DNA of 64,000 nt, taken from assembly GCA_003254925.1 (NCBI GenBank), contig QANZ01028856.1, positions 27,725 to 91,724 of the forward strand, given 5' to 3'. The position numbers and the translations under genes are program-made. This document shows positions 21,643-34,509 of the stretch, in pieces. The DNA is from Chamaecrista fasciculata. Lineage: Eukaryota; Streptophyta; Magnoliopsida; Fabales; Fabaceae. The notes under the pieces are model-generated. The model made no database searches and was not told where the DNA came from. It saw nothing but the letters and a program-made list of their open reading frames with translations. Numbering within the stretch: the stretch's first letter is position 1; every line of letters starts with the position of its first letter.

Positions 21643-23130
21643 TCCCTTTGGGCGAGGGGTGGGGATTAATAGGATTTATGCCTCCAACAACTTTGCCTTA
21701 ATTAAACCACAAGTTCTGGATCCACCACTGAATCACGCTTCATTAAGCCGTGATTATATCTGTAATGCTGAATGAAAGTTAGCGAATCTTTTATTTAATT
21801 AATTCTCTTTTCCTTCGACTCAATTTTCTTCCATCATTTGACCTTTTTTAGTTGAAAGAAACAGAAAAGAAATAAGAAGAGAAACGTGATTGATAATGAG
21901 TTTTTGAAAAATAAAAAAAATGGGACAAGATATGTGGGTTCATCTTTATTCTTTTGCTTCATGTTATATATAGGAATAATGATGAACCAAATACTTCAGT
22001 TATATAAATCTCAGAGTCACTCCCATATATAATTTCAAAGTCTTAATTATGTTGCCTTCTATATAAGTTGATAAAGTTGTATTGAGGGATCGGATTTCCA
22101 TGAGAAAGACAAGCTAGCTACTAGATTATATTGCATGTAAATATGTCATGAATATAATAAATAAAGATGGGTTAGTTACTGAGAGAGAAGTTTATATAGT
22201 GGTGTATTAAAGACTGAGAAACAAGCTTTGATAGTGTTTGTGAAGAATAAGGATGGAAAATCTGTGTGACTATTGTTGGTGGATAGTGATTTAGTGAACC
22301 ACGATATTGATGTAAGCAGTTCCAATCTCAAAGTGGGTTTGTGAATAGGATCACTGATGTGATGAGATCTCAAACTGCATCATCATTATTCACCACCTCA
22401 TACACTCTCTCTCTTAATGTCTAACACTTGATACAAAACCTACATCACACTACCTCCTGCTATCTCACTTTACACGTTTATCCCCCAAAATTTTGCTAAT
22501 TAAGTATAATTAAGTATGATTTTCCAATAATTCATAATAATTTAGTTTCATTTAGTGATGATGGCCCCCTCCCTAAATTTGTGTGAATAACTTAATGGCT
22601 CCCTTATCTTTATAGTAATTGGTGGGTCCCTTTACTTTTATAATAATATATATAGTAATTAGTGGACCCATATTTAATATTTAATATAATATATATATAT
22701 ATAAAAAATAGATTATTAAATAGAAATAAATTGGTATACTGCCAAATGCGATACTGCTATTGACCGCTGCAGAGGCGTATTTAGAAACCCCCAAATTGGG
22801 GATAATTTCAAACAAGTCCTTAAATATGTTATAAATTTTATAAAGAATGAAGGCCCCAATTAAAATAGATGTTTGTTAATATATACATGTATTTCTAATT
22901 TCATATTTAACTTGATCCTATAAAGCAAGACACAATTTATCAATCTCTAATTTTATTATCTTTCCATGATTCTATGACTCATTATTCTTCAGTTTCCATT
23001 ATTTAATATTTTAATCAATTTAAATACTATTAACTCTCCAATCTCATCATCTTCTAACATTCTTTTATATTTTTTATAATTTTCGTCCAACTTATACATT
23101 TTATCTTTTGATAATATATAAAGAAAAAAT
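21643..23130. other. Intergenic, no supported gene
   Basis: It contains a (TA)n stretch near 22688-22702 and AT-rich sequence. A 65-codon minus-strand frame at 22176-22373 has no recognisable domain, and I do not call it. Confidence 0.45.
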
Positions 23131-23197
23131 AGGTCAAAATCCTACTTTGGTCCTTAGTATTTACCTAAAGTTCCATTTTGGTCCCTAATATTTTTTT
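23131..23197. repeat. Left end of a GGTCAAAA-type MITE, cut at an N
   Basis: It begins aggtcaaaatcctactttgg with spaced ttggtccc motifs, like the left ends at 54385 and 62193. It stops at the single N at 23198, and no matching right end follows. Confidence 0.5.
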
Positions 23198-23456
23198 NAA
23201 TCTTTTCTATATATCATTTATGCCTTCAATTTTAGGGTCTACAAAAGTAGTAAAAAAAAAAAAGCATGTAAAAGCGTAAACATCAATTCGTGTATTTAAA
23301 AGATAGCAAGCAATGCGTTTCTTCACATTTAGAATTTAAGTAATTACGCCAGGTAAATTGTCCTTGCCCACGTAACGCAAGCAGGAGAGTAAATATGTTC
23401 AAGATAACAAGAGAAAATAACTGAAGCATCCATTCAACATCCAAATGTAATAGCTC

Positions 23457-26400
23457 TTAGAACCCAAGGGCAAAGCTTGGGCCTTCATTCATGTCCCTTT
23501 TAAACGAGAACTCGTCACTCTTATCTTCACAGGTAACGACACAAGATGAATGAGCACCGGAACTTGAGACGGAAAAAACAATATCTGCGTCACTCATATT
23601 TGTCTGAGCCTCCTTCCGGGAATAAGGCTGCAATCGGAATAAAAATTGCAAGAGACATCAATTCAAGACAGCTTCACCCAAAAAACACAAATTCATTCAA
23701 CCAAAACAAAAGAGACTCGAAAATACAGCCTATCACTTAAAACATCACATATATAAAACCTATCACATATATTCGATCTCTAATACACCACATGGTTCAG
23801 CTAGCTATGACATAAACTGGCACATCATCAAATTTGATTGAGACTAAACCTGGTGTGAAGTTCCAATATTCTCGCCAACTAGCAAACTGGCACCACCACT
23901 TGCAGCTGCACAATCTGTTTGAGGCGGAGTCTACAAATAGTTATTGGACGTCTTTAAAAAAAGAAAATAATATTAAGAAATCATGTCTTAAAAATCATAA
24001 ATCAATGCTAAAAATTCGCAAATCCATATTCACTTTCCTTTGGAATACACAATGTTGGGGGACTTCACAGCCTTAACTGATTCCCTATCATGAAGATTAT
24101 CACTTGAACTGAGGTTAGGAGCTGAGGCTGTTGTTTGTCGACCACCTGAACAAATCCAATATAATTGCTTTATCAGGACCTTACAATGAGCTCATTTTCT
24201 GATGAGGCTTCCTTCCTAACCTGTAACATTGCTCTCCAGAACCGCTCGGTTTTGTAAAATTGACAAAATTTGTTGAGCTGCACAAACACCAAAATCGGCC
24301 ACATTTAAGCATAATGAAGCAACGTAAGATCAACAAAGCTGGTCATCAAGTAAAAAAAAAAAAAAAACAAACCCACGAGACATCAATGGCATACCATGCC
24401 TATATCTCTTAATTTATGCTCCAATTATTTCAAGCTTAGGCAGTTTATGAGTAATGATCAGCCCTCTCCAGTTTTATACAAGTCAATGGGACCTCACCAT
24501 CCATCTGTTTTGAAGTCAAAAGAATACTAACCCAGGATATATTTCCCTCTCTTTTTCTTCTTGAAATAATGATGCTAACCTTTTGAAGATTAGCCAGTAA
24601 TACCTATTTGAAAACTACATTTTGAATACGAAATGGCTAATCTACTTAATCGTAAAACACTTATCTTGAGGTTAATAGGAATAGAGAAAATGCATACAAA
24701 TAAAAGATGTGATCAAAGAAATCAGGTCATGCCAATGAAAACAGAATATTGTTCAGAAAAATAAAATGAAAACAGAGTGATGAGTAGCACAATACGCACT
24801 GTCACGCAAGGACTTGATTGGTGGGACTGTCCTGTTTGGTTTCATCACTTCTGATCCGGAAAAGAGAGAGTTCGAGTCTAATTCTTTCGCTAAATATGCC
24901 TTACAGTAAGGTATCCCTGCTCAGCAAAGCCAAAAACGTTTAAGGGAGAAATATGAAAACATTTAGAAGGTCAAAATATTAGAATATAAACAGGATGTGA
25001 TCCAACAAGAAATTTCCATTTCTGTTCATTTCATTGATAAACAATAGGCAACGTACAGTCCGTAACGGATATCCTTATTATTTACCAGTAATAAAAGGAG
25101 TCTAATATACCAAATCATCATTGATTCCATTTTCTTTTCCAAGATAAATTTCCCAAATAGATGATGTCACATGATAGAGAATACAAAGGACAAACCGAAA
25201 TATATATGAACTAAACATGAAAAAGATACATGTAATAGAGCAAAAAAGGTTACAATAATTAGGGCAAGGTCGCTCAATGTGAGGGGTGATATTAGGTAAT
25301 AGCCATTCTCAAGAAAAACTAAATAACATGCACAAAATTATATCAGTACAAACCCGCTAAAATCTAAAAATATAGAAAATCATGAATAAGTCAAGTATTA
25401 ACCTTTAACAACAGATGAATTGGCCTTGAGACAGCCATTTAGTTCCTCTTTTATCTGTCTTCTCTTAATAACTTTTTGGTCAGTGCCTTGTTCATCTATA
25501 TTAATTGGAGATTGATGGCTTCGTTCAGGATCTCCTACATCAACAAAATGGCCATCAAAGTATACCGATTCACCAGGTCTTATAACTTCATTTTTCTTCA
25601 AGATCCGATGTTCTATCGGTGTTTTCCTCAAATCACACAGAACGACCTGAAGTATCATTAATAAGTTTGACACTGTCTGGCCAAAAAAAAAAGAAATTGA
25701 CACTGCCTATGGAAACAATATATAATTGTATGCACTGGTATTCATTTAAGTAACTGACAAAAGTTTCACAAGTTTTTTAAGTATTCAATTTCAAACTAAA
25801 CAGGAATTACAACAGATTGACAACAAATAAATACACAAAGGTGGGAAAAAGGAGGGATGAACTGAAGAGACTAAAAAGAAAATTAGTAAAACAGAGAGAT
25901 AACCTTCCTCACTTGAGATCCACAAATTTCAACTCGTAGAAAACCATCATGGAACTTCTTGGTTTTTTTAGTGGATCGTGCTGCATATACGACCTGCCAT
26001 TCTAAATTGAAAAACTAAGAGGCAAAGGGAATTTGAAGATGAAAAGCCGACAAAGCAAACATAACCAGAGGCAATTTACTGCCATAGAAATTAATGAACA
26101 TCGAGCATAAAAGCCATTATTAATAACAAGAAGAAAAAGCCCTCTAATAACATCAGATTCAGTGGATTGAAGGTAAATGAAAATTTGTACAATTGTCAGG
26201 CAATTATATGTTGATGATACGCTGCACATTAGCACCATAAGGATTGAAATTTGAAAGCTTTAAATACCCTATCAAGTTAGAATTACTTTGTCTGATTAAT
26301 TTTTTTCATGGTTATATTGCGGGATTGAACCTTTGATACTACTGATATCCTCGAACCCTCCCTTTGAGCACCTGAAGTAGCTTACTTTGTAGTCTTCGAA

Positions 26401-29368
26401 CTGACTGTTGAATTTACATTTAATCCTCCCTTGTAAAGCCAGAAAATAGAATACTACTAACAACATTCATTGCAAGACGATTACACTTCAAGTGTAAAAC
26501 CAGGTACATTAAAAAACTATGAGCACCTTCTTTTAATAATAAAATTGAAATGACTTATTTGTAATTTATATAAGCAGTGTTTGATTATAAATCATAATTA
26601 AAAACCCAAACCTGCATATCCAGTACTTTCGTTTTCCCCTCTCCCACATCATTTTTATAATTCCTTGATTTCCTTCTTTTTTGAGCAGGCTATAACATTC
26701 TTTCCTTATAAGACACAATAGCAAGCATGAGCTAGCTATTACAAATAACAAAATACAAAGTAAAGTTCACATGGAAACTGGAAAGATAATTATATATAGT
26801 CAGCAGCAACATGAGAATAATTAAGCTAGTATATAATCTGAGACTTGATTGGAAGGGTTTTGCAAAATGATATCCATAAACATTTTATGAAAGAAACAAA
26901 AACAACTGATACGTCATAAAGCAACCAGCTAAAAATTTTCCAGAGCAGGTCAACTAACCACTTTTTCCAGCAGTAACACGGGTGTCAAGACATTGCTGCC
27001 CGTGCAGCTTCCTGATTCCCTCAGCATCAGTGCATTTGTTTCTTAGAACACTGGAATCTGGCTCTTGATTTCCTTGACTCTCACCAATGTCAACTAGGTA
27101 TGCATCAAATGCAAATGATTCACCAACTCTTATCACGTCATTTTGCTTAAGGAATCTGCTATCTAGAAGTTTCCTGCTCGCATCAAACAGCATTACCTGA
27201 AACAGAGACAAAATAGGGGAATGAGCTTTCACTGTGCTCTTAATCTAATTCTGGATGCACGGGCACCTACGTATTGACTAAAAACAAGGATGTGTAATCA
27301 CATTAAGGTAGTAGGCATGGAAGTGGACACTATATGTCCTCACCAACCATCTCTTGAAGTTAGACAAAAACACAGCTTTTCTTTGGTAAGAAAATACCTT
27401 CTTCTTTTTTTAATGAAGTACATATGTGTAGAAGCAAACCTGTCTACCACGGGATCCACAAATGACTTGTTGCAAAAAACCATCGTGGTATCTCTTTGCC
27501 TTTTGAGTCATTTGTGCAGTGTACAGAACCTGCCACTCTGATTAGAAATCTAAAATTGATTAACTGTTGAAAAGTTATCAGGTACAAATTGTCAAGAAAA
27601 TGGAAGAGTGAAATCTAGTGATTCCGAGAGGGAAGATTGAAATTCGTTTGCACACAACTCCAATTCCTTACCATCAACTGTCAGTTTCTCAACAAGGAGA
27701 GTAGCAATGCTGAACCAATACTGCTTAGCGCTAGCGCTTACCCATTATTTTGAGCCATGGTATGAGACTACAAACTATTCAGAAGGCAAAGTAGAGCAGC
27801 AGATAAATTAAACGTATATTCGTAATAGACTAACCTGATGTAGTGGGTTTGGTTGTTTCGGGACTTATCTTTGGCGATCCATACTTAAGAAGTTCTCTCT
27901 TCTTAAACTCTGCAATGTTTGCAACTATTACAAGTATACGAGTATACTCGCTAAAATTCCATAACAGTAACTACTTGATGGAAAATATGGAAAGACTAAT
28001 TCTAGCAGAAATAAAAGTGAAATATCTTAAAAGAGGATAAAGTATTTAATATATTTTATGTTTTGAATTTGAAATTGTTTCTATCTTTATTAACGTTATT
28101 CTGCCATAGTCAAGACTCTAATCTCATTTGGGCTCCCTTTATGAAGAGCCCTTCCTCTAGTTGTGGAAAAGAAGTCTTTTGATTTATTGAATAAAGTAAT
28201 ATAATTAGGAGTTCATCCCACTTCCCTCCTCCTCCCTTCTCCTTCCCTCTATCTTATATCCCCTTTCCATCTTTCATACTAGTCCTCCATCACTACTGCT
28301 GATCAACTGTAATCATTATTTGGGAACTTCTGGACAATGGCATGAGTAGATAAGGAACAAAAATATGTTAATATGCAATATATAGCAGTGCAGATTCAAT
28401 TATACTATGACAAGGAAAGTAAGCAATTGCAGAGCATGCTGGACTTGATATGAATACTTAATTTAGGGTCTACCAACCTATTACTTGAGTCTCAAAACAG
28501 ATATACTACGAGGAACCCAAACAAAAGATTGAATATAAACTAGATGGTATAATCCTTGCATGAACTTTTTTTCCTGTCCTCGGTCTGACCCCTGCCCTAT
28601 TAGATCTCAAGCTTCATGTAGACCAGTATATATATAAATTATGTTGTATAAGTTCTAAGCATTTCCAAGAAAAATCTGTAAATCAAAAAAAATAAAATCA
28701 TGAATCACTAAGCAAAAGTTGTTTGAGACAAACTATGAAAGTAATCAAATCAACCTTTGATAATCTTTTGTGATGGGCTAAGAGCATGTGGTGCTGCTTT
28801 CTTCTCCTTCAAATTGATTTTCCAGTTGTCTCCTTCACGAAACAAAAAAAAAATGATAAATGATCAAATGGAGGTACTGTAAATAGTTTGAAAAGACCAG
28901 TCAGGTTATACCTGATGGAATTCTAGATTTTGATCCGCTCGACCTATTAGGTCCCCCTGAAATATTCTTATCTGCTCTATCATCAATTGAAACGGAAATA
29001 GGGGAGCTGTCTCCGTCAGGATCACCGATGTCAACAAGGTAGCCATTGAAGTCCAGTGTTTCACCAGAGGCAACAATTTCATATTTCTTCAAAAGCCTAC
29101 ACTCCAAGAGTTTGTCACAGAGATCATAAAGCATGAGCTGCACAAGGATACAGTTTCCGAGAACTCGTTTGAACAATGAGCCAAAAATAGGGGGAAAAGG
29201 AGTTCTAACAAGAAGTTGAAATGGTGTCGACTGAGAGTAGTAAAATGATAGTGGAAAGAATACCTTGTTAGTAGAATCGTGGAGGTGTAGGAAACCATCT
29301 TGATAAACTTTACGCTTTTGTTTAATGTGCTTTGTGTAGGTAACAGTCCATCGTTTGGCGTTCCCCAT
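23457..29368 (-). CDS. Protein with three tandem DUF2439 (ZGRF1/Mte1 N-terminal type) domains, 560 aa, 13 exons
   Basis: Exons (minus) are 29368-29264, 29137-28912, 28832-28755, 27909-27835, 27537-27440, 27196-26959, 26001-25904, 25646-25403, 24916-24800, 24277-24221, 24145-24051, 23930-23850 and 23627-23457. All are GT-AG and phase-consistent, and the last ends in TAA. Three copies of the domain lie at about residues 5-77, 161-229 and 273-342. Each has a first half like WQVLYTAQMTQKAKRYHDGF and a second half like VMLFDASRKLLDSRFL, then GESFAFDAYLVDIG. The remaining 220 residues are Ser-rich and unstructured, without a helicase or zinc-finger domain. DUF2439 is found in yeast Mte1, fission yeast Dbl2 and human ZGRF1, which act with FANCM/Mph1-type helicases at recombination intermediates. 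A DNA-repair role here is inference from the family. Confidence 0.87.
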
Positions 29369-30014
29369 TGTTCCGTCGCATACTAGTGCACTGGGCTCTA
29401 GGGTTCAGATCCCAATTTGAAAGGCCAAAATTTGAGGGAGCGAGGGAACTCGGCGGGAAGAGACAATGTTGCACAGAGACGGCGCCGTTTTATTATAGTT
29501 TGGACTTTAGAGTTTAGACAAGAAATAGTTGTAACACTTGTCGGGCCCAAAACCCAAATCAAATCCAATAAGCTAATCTAGTCCACTAACCCCAATCAAA
29601 AAAAAAAATTGAATTCCTTGCTAATTTTCTGAAGGAAAAAACATCAAAATCTTTGATCCCTAACCTTTTTCTCCTTCCCAATCTGGGCATCTCCAGTACC
29701 CACTAGATCCACGGCCCCTTCACCATCAGATTTTACGCACTCCCTCCGCCACCCTCCACCTCAATTTCTGGTTAGTCATTTTGCATTTTTTCATATTCTC
29801 GCACAATGATTCACCCATATGGAGAGAATAACTAACCTTCACTCTCTCAATTTACATTCTCATGCTTTCCTCATCTGAATTCACTGCTACGAAAGACTTC
29901 TCTGTTCTTAGCTCACTTTATCACTCAAACTCCTTTTCAGTTTTCATGTTAATGCCTTCCCCATGCATTTTATTCCCCCTTACTTTCCTCTGTTTTCTCC
30001 ATCTTCAATTGCAG
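29369..30014. promoter_or_regulatory. Divergent promoter region and first non-coding exon
   Basis: The minus-strand DUF2439 gene starts at 29368 and the plus-strand small gene runs the other way. A likely 5' untranslated exon of the small gene ends at 29770 (tttctg|gttagt), followed by an intron to 30014 (tgcag). The roughly 300 bp between the two leaders probably serve as a shared promoter. This is inferred from position only. Confidence 0.45.
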
Positions 30015-30078
30015 ATCCAGTCCAAGGCACCCATAGTAAAGGAAATATCTTGTTCAATTTTAATCCACTCGCTCAGGC

Positions 30079-31953
30079 ATGGTAATTCCACTTTTTTCTA
30101 ACTCTTTCTTTCATTTCCTTCTCTGCATCATATGATTCATTCTCTGCTTGGAATTCGCAACTATTCATTTTTCCTTTTTTCTTGGTCTCAGTCTGCTCTT
30201 TTTAATTTCCATTCTTTTCTGACGGTGGTACTATTGGTGATTTGTACGTGCACGTTTCTGAAGATGCAGTTCCCCACCATCCTCGAACAGAAAACTGGGT
30301 GTGCTCGTTATTCCTTCTTATCTTTTGTACGATTTATTTATTGACTGCTTGTTATTTTCAGAATTTTTAGACTCTATCACTTGGCATCTAATTATCCACA
30401 TTCAGTTAAATATAGTTTCCACCATTTAAATCTTCAATCAACTATCCTGTCAAATTGTCAATGAGCTACAATCATATTGTTTGTTTCCTTTATGTGCTTT
30501 GAACAAGTCATTGTTCTTGGAAAGTATTTTAAACAAGGTTATGTTTGTAATTGGAGAAAACTTGTTTCTGGTTGTTTATATAACGTAAGACTTGAGGTTT
30601 AGTAATGCCATATAATGAATTACGTTCCTTATTAGAGAAGGTAAAAGAGGATGTACGTCATGGCAGTTTGCCTATGGAGAGATACGGCAGTAAATTTGCT
30701 TGATTCATTCGCAAAATTAAGTAGTTCATGTTACGTGTCTGTTGGAACCTGTTGAGTTTCACTCTGTAACTGTTTGAAAGTTTAAAGATTTTACTTAGTA
30801 AGTTACCTTTTTTAATTATGCTTCGAGTCTTTGACATTTAGTACGTTCCCTTTTTTAATTATGCTTTAACATAGTAGTCTTTTGTCTGGGAGAAATGAGA
30901 AGAATGTATATTTTCTTTATATGAAGACTTGTGTCTCTGTTCTTGCTTATGTATGTGTTCTTCTACCTCTCCTAAACTCAACATATAAGGGCGGCCCCAC
31001 TGCACAAGGCTCCCACTAAGTGGAGTCTGGGGAGAGTCAAGATGTACACAGCCTTACCCCTGCTTTGCAGAGAGGCTGTTTCCAGGATTTGAACCCGTGA
31101 CCTTATGATCACCATGCAGCAACCTTACCGTTGCGCCAAGGCTCACCCTCTCCTAAACTCAACATATAATGCAAAATAAAGTTGCCACTGGACTTTTCAT
31201 CTGATCATCCTATCAGTCAATGAGACAAGCCATGGAACAAAGCCTCTCCCCAATTATTTAAGAGTTTTTTCTTTTGATTTTAATTTAAATTAAATGATTT
31301 ATTTGCTTGTATAAGATTTTTTATCTATTTATAAACCCTTTTCTGGTGTCACCTTGCAGATTTCGGGGATTTTTTTGGAAGGCAGCTAGAATAGGTTCGT
31401 TTTTATGATACGTGTAGTTACTGCTGTTAAGAGCAGCTATATGGCAATTTCCTTGTTTTTTCAACTTCACCTCAACATTGTTTAATTTTGGTTCTCTCGT
31501 GCTTTGACCTATGAAAGACTGATTTCTACCTCAAATATCTCTGTTGCCTTAAAAAATGTCACGTGTATCTTTAGACATTCCTGAGCAAATGTTCTAGTAG
31601 CAGCCCTACCCATTCACAGACATGTCAATTCTAGGATGGTTCGTTTTATGCTTGTGCTCTTAATGTTCTTTTTGGAAAGTCCAACTTTTATTTGAGAGTA
31701 TGTTAGGGGGAAATGTTTAGTGACTGTGTGACTAAATTCTAGTTTTATGGCTGAGGCCACTCTGAGGATTTGTTAGCTATTATGTAACATTATTGAAATT
31801 AACTTGGGCAGAAAGTAAGAACATAGTGGGTTAATATTGTGTTGTAGTAGTTGATTGATTGGTTTTGTGACATGACATGGTGCAGGTGAACGTTTAAGCC
31901 CATGGGTGGCTGCAGGATGTTTTACCATGGGCGTGTCAATCCTATTCTTCTGA
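30079..31953 (+). CDS. Probable single-pass membrane micro-protein, 44-46 aa, four coding exons
   Basis: Exons are 30015-30081 (ending in the start codon ATG), 30270-30298 (or from 30264, which adds Met-Gln in frame), 31360-31394 and 31886-31953, with stop TGA at 31951. Every junction is GT-AG and the phases agree (0, 2, 1). The frame upstream of the ATG is closed by a TAA. The product begins M(MQ)FPTILEQKT, has a basic middle (FRGFFWKAARIGERL), and ends in a hydrophobic segment (PWVAAGCFTMGVSILFF) that could span a membrane, so it may be tail-anchored. I do not recognise the family. Phase agreement over three introns is the main evidence; without transcript data a non-coding RNA remains possible. 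An Au-type SINE sits in the third intron. Confidence 0.5.
30966..31169 (-). mobile_element. Au-type SINE in an intron, with 23-bp target duplication
   Basis: The element is 30989-31146 and reads on the minus strand. It starts GTGAGCCTTGGCGCAACGG (tRNA-derived A box), carries a B box with GGTTCAAATCCTGG, continues AACAGCCTCTCTGCA, and ends near the ggcggccc motif. These are diagnostic of the Au SINE family of angiosperms. Flanking direct repeats of 23 bp (30966-30988 and 31147-31169) are identical, so the insertion is fairly recent. Slightly shorter than the usual ~180 bp. Confidence 0.9.
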
Positions 31954-33129
31954 ATGGATTTTCTTTTGTTCTCCAAAAGTGTAGCTGTTCAGCCTCTTCA
32001 CTTCATCCATTGACTTGTATCATTTATTGAAACCCCCATAGTCCTGGATCCTGATTAGGTTCTACAATGAGGACTATGGATCTCTCTGAGTTGTATGTTT
32101 CCAACTTCCAACTATTTGTTAGTATAGTGTATGGCATCTTGCTGCATTTATTGGTTAACATCCATTTTCCTTCGCTGTCATGGTTAACTTGTTACTGTGT
32201 CGAGCATAGAGTCAGTTCGTTGCACGTGTTCTTTGTCATGGTTCCCCTTGGTAGATGTAAGATGTTAGAGGCCAATTGGCTCACGTAATTTGGATAATTA
32301 TGTTCATAACTTCTAAACGTTCTACTGAAATTACTTGCTTAATTGTTCTTTCTCTGCTAATCATGTTGATAACATTTTTCATTTTTGTAGTATGTCTAAG
32401 TCATAAACTCAGCTGTCAAAGACGTACGATCGGGAACCCTATAGAAACCTTATTGAAGCTCACCTGTTTTTTTTTTCCTTTGTTTGTGAATTGTGATGAA
32501 TAGGTTGTCGTTAAAATATCCATCTTCCCGTCCACTTCAGTTCTGGGGTGACGATGCATTAATGGCAAAGAAAAGTATGCAACATTTTATCAGCTGTTGG
32601 CCTCACGAAGTAGGAAATTCAGAATTTGGGAAGTGATAATACACTGTTACAATCATGCACTAGTGTATATATTATTATAATAAGAGATGGAGTAGAGGAT
32701 AAGTAGAGTAGTTGATATGATGCTCGCAACCTCCACAGTCCACACCATGCAGTTTGCCACTACTGCTCCACTCATATATCCTTTCTTCCATATTCTCGCC
32801 AATCTTCGCCTACAAATTAATTAAATACACATCATATCTAATTATCCATCTCAACTTTGAAACCTAATCAAAGGGAGTTATGTTGATTAAATTAAGATTC
32901 AAAGTTTAAAGTTTGTCCAGGAATAGTTGATGTGATCTAGAATAAAAGAGCAGGGGATCGAGTGGCGTTTTGTATATATATGCGAAATGAATTTAATTGA
33001 TAATAAAATTGGAACCTTATTTTAAAAGCTAGCAGAATAATTAAAAAAGGTACGTAAAGAATTTATAAAGGTGATGGGAAGATGATTAACTAATTAAGCA
33101 GGTACTGAAGAGTGAAGAGAATGAATCCG
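31954..33129. other. 3' flank of the small gene and intergenic DNA
   Basis: Short frames only, at about 32067-32288 and 32276-32503, without recognisable content. AT-rich. Nothing else seen. Confidence 0.45.
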
Positions 33130-33585
33130 GTTTGGATAGGCTTTGTTTAGATAAAAAGTACTTTTTTAATTAAAAAAAAGAGCTTTGGATTATCTTTTTT
33201 TTTGGAAAAAGTAGAAGTTAAGAAAAATTTTAAAATAAGGTTTTTTTCAAAAAGTTGAAGAGTCCGTTTGAATTGGTTTTTTTCATCTAAAAAACACTTT
33301 TAATATAAAAAAAAACCTTTTATAAACATCAAATCTTGTTTAGGTAGATTTTTTTAAAAAAAGAAAAGTTATAAAAAAAGTTAAATATAACTTTTTAAAG
33401 AAGTTCAATTCTGTAGTTTCTACTTAAAGCACTTCCAAAAGCTATTCTTTTGGTTCATTTAGTACTTTTGTCATTTTATATCCAAACAACTTTGATAATT
33501 AAAAATACTAGTGTTTCACTCCAAAGATCTTTTAAAAAAAAGTTAGAGTAATAAAGTTTTTTTTTTCACACAAGCTTATCCAAAC
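33130..33585. repeat. GTTTGGATA-ended MITE
   Basis: Left end gtttggataggctttg and right end caagcttatccaaac are inverted. The interior is made of A/T runs with scattered inverted blocks. This is a familiar type of plant non-autonomous element. Target duplication is not clear. Confidence 0.5.
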
Positions 33586-34185
33586 AGGCTCCAAATTTGT
33601 AACTTCTACTTAAAAAGAAACTATTCTTTTAGTCAAATTTATTAATTAGTGTACCGGAAACGATTAGAAGGGAGCTATAGAATATTGAAGAGTTTGTTTT
33701 AGGGAATTAATTAGTTAAGCCAATTCATTTCTTAATTTGATAGAACAGAAGATAGCAAGCTATAATTGATAAAATTGTTTGAAGTACGTAAATGAAGTGA
33801 GTTGCAAACTAAAGCATGGTAAATCCGATCCATATATCATTCTGCTGGTGCTGATCTATCGAGAAGATAATTATGGGCTTACATGACTATATATTATATT
33901 GGAATGAGAACAATGCATGTAACCTGGAGAACAAAATGTTCAAGACATAATTAAGTAATGATGGATGCATGTACTAATTTGTTTGAGAACATGATTGTGA
34001 TAATTAATTAAATATATCGCATGCATGATATATGTGTGTATATATATATATATATATGAAACTCCGAACTTATATTATTCCATCATTATTACCTTCCAAA
34101 CCAAAAATGAAATAACATAGCAGCACTTCAAGACAAGAAGCAATGGAAAGTTGGGCGTGCTTGCTGGAATCGGAAACTTAGCTAG

Positions 34186-34509
34186 TGTAGAAAGGCTTAA
34201 CTCACCCCAAAAGAGCTCTCAAAGGGAGAGGGTTGCCTCATTATATATATATAGAGTTATAAAGCCCTTTAACCAAGTAATGCGGGACTTCAACACGCCC
34301 CCCTCACGCTGGACATAGGAGCGTGAAGTCACCGGGTTATTCTCAGGGCAACCCACAGTAAGGCTCATCCATCCCACATGCTCAAACCTGGTTCTGATAC
34401 CATGTAGAAAGGCCTAACTCACCCCAAAAGACTTTTCAAAGGAGAGGGATGCCTCGTTATATATATAGAATTATAAGACCATTTAACCATGTAATGTGGG
34501 ACTTCGAAA
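34186..34509 (-). mobile_element. TRIM-type miniature LTR retrotransposon, 324 bp
   Basis: Two direct repeats of about 110 bp (34186-34295 and 34403-34509), starting tgtagaaaggc and ending near gggacttc, are the LTRs in plus orientation. Between them lie only 107 bp. On the minus strand the internal region begins, directly after one LTR, with TGGTATCAGAAC (34402-34391), a primer-binding site for initiator tRNA-Met. It ends in a purine run (GTGAGGGGGGCG) next to the other LTR, a polypurine tract. Target duplication GCTAG is present at 34181-34185 and 34510-34514. There is no coding capacity. It is a complete TRIM; the family is not assigned. Confidence 0.85.

Noticed and set aside
22176..22380. 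Minus-strand 65-codon frame and a stretch faintly like miR171 (caatatcgtgg)
   Set aside because: The match to miR171 is too weak and no star strand pairs with it; the frame has no recognisable domain.
31040..31145. tRNA gene suggested by A and B box sequences
   Set aside because: The boxes belong to an Au-type SINE: no cloverleaf can be formed and target duplications flank the whole unit.
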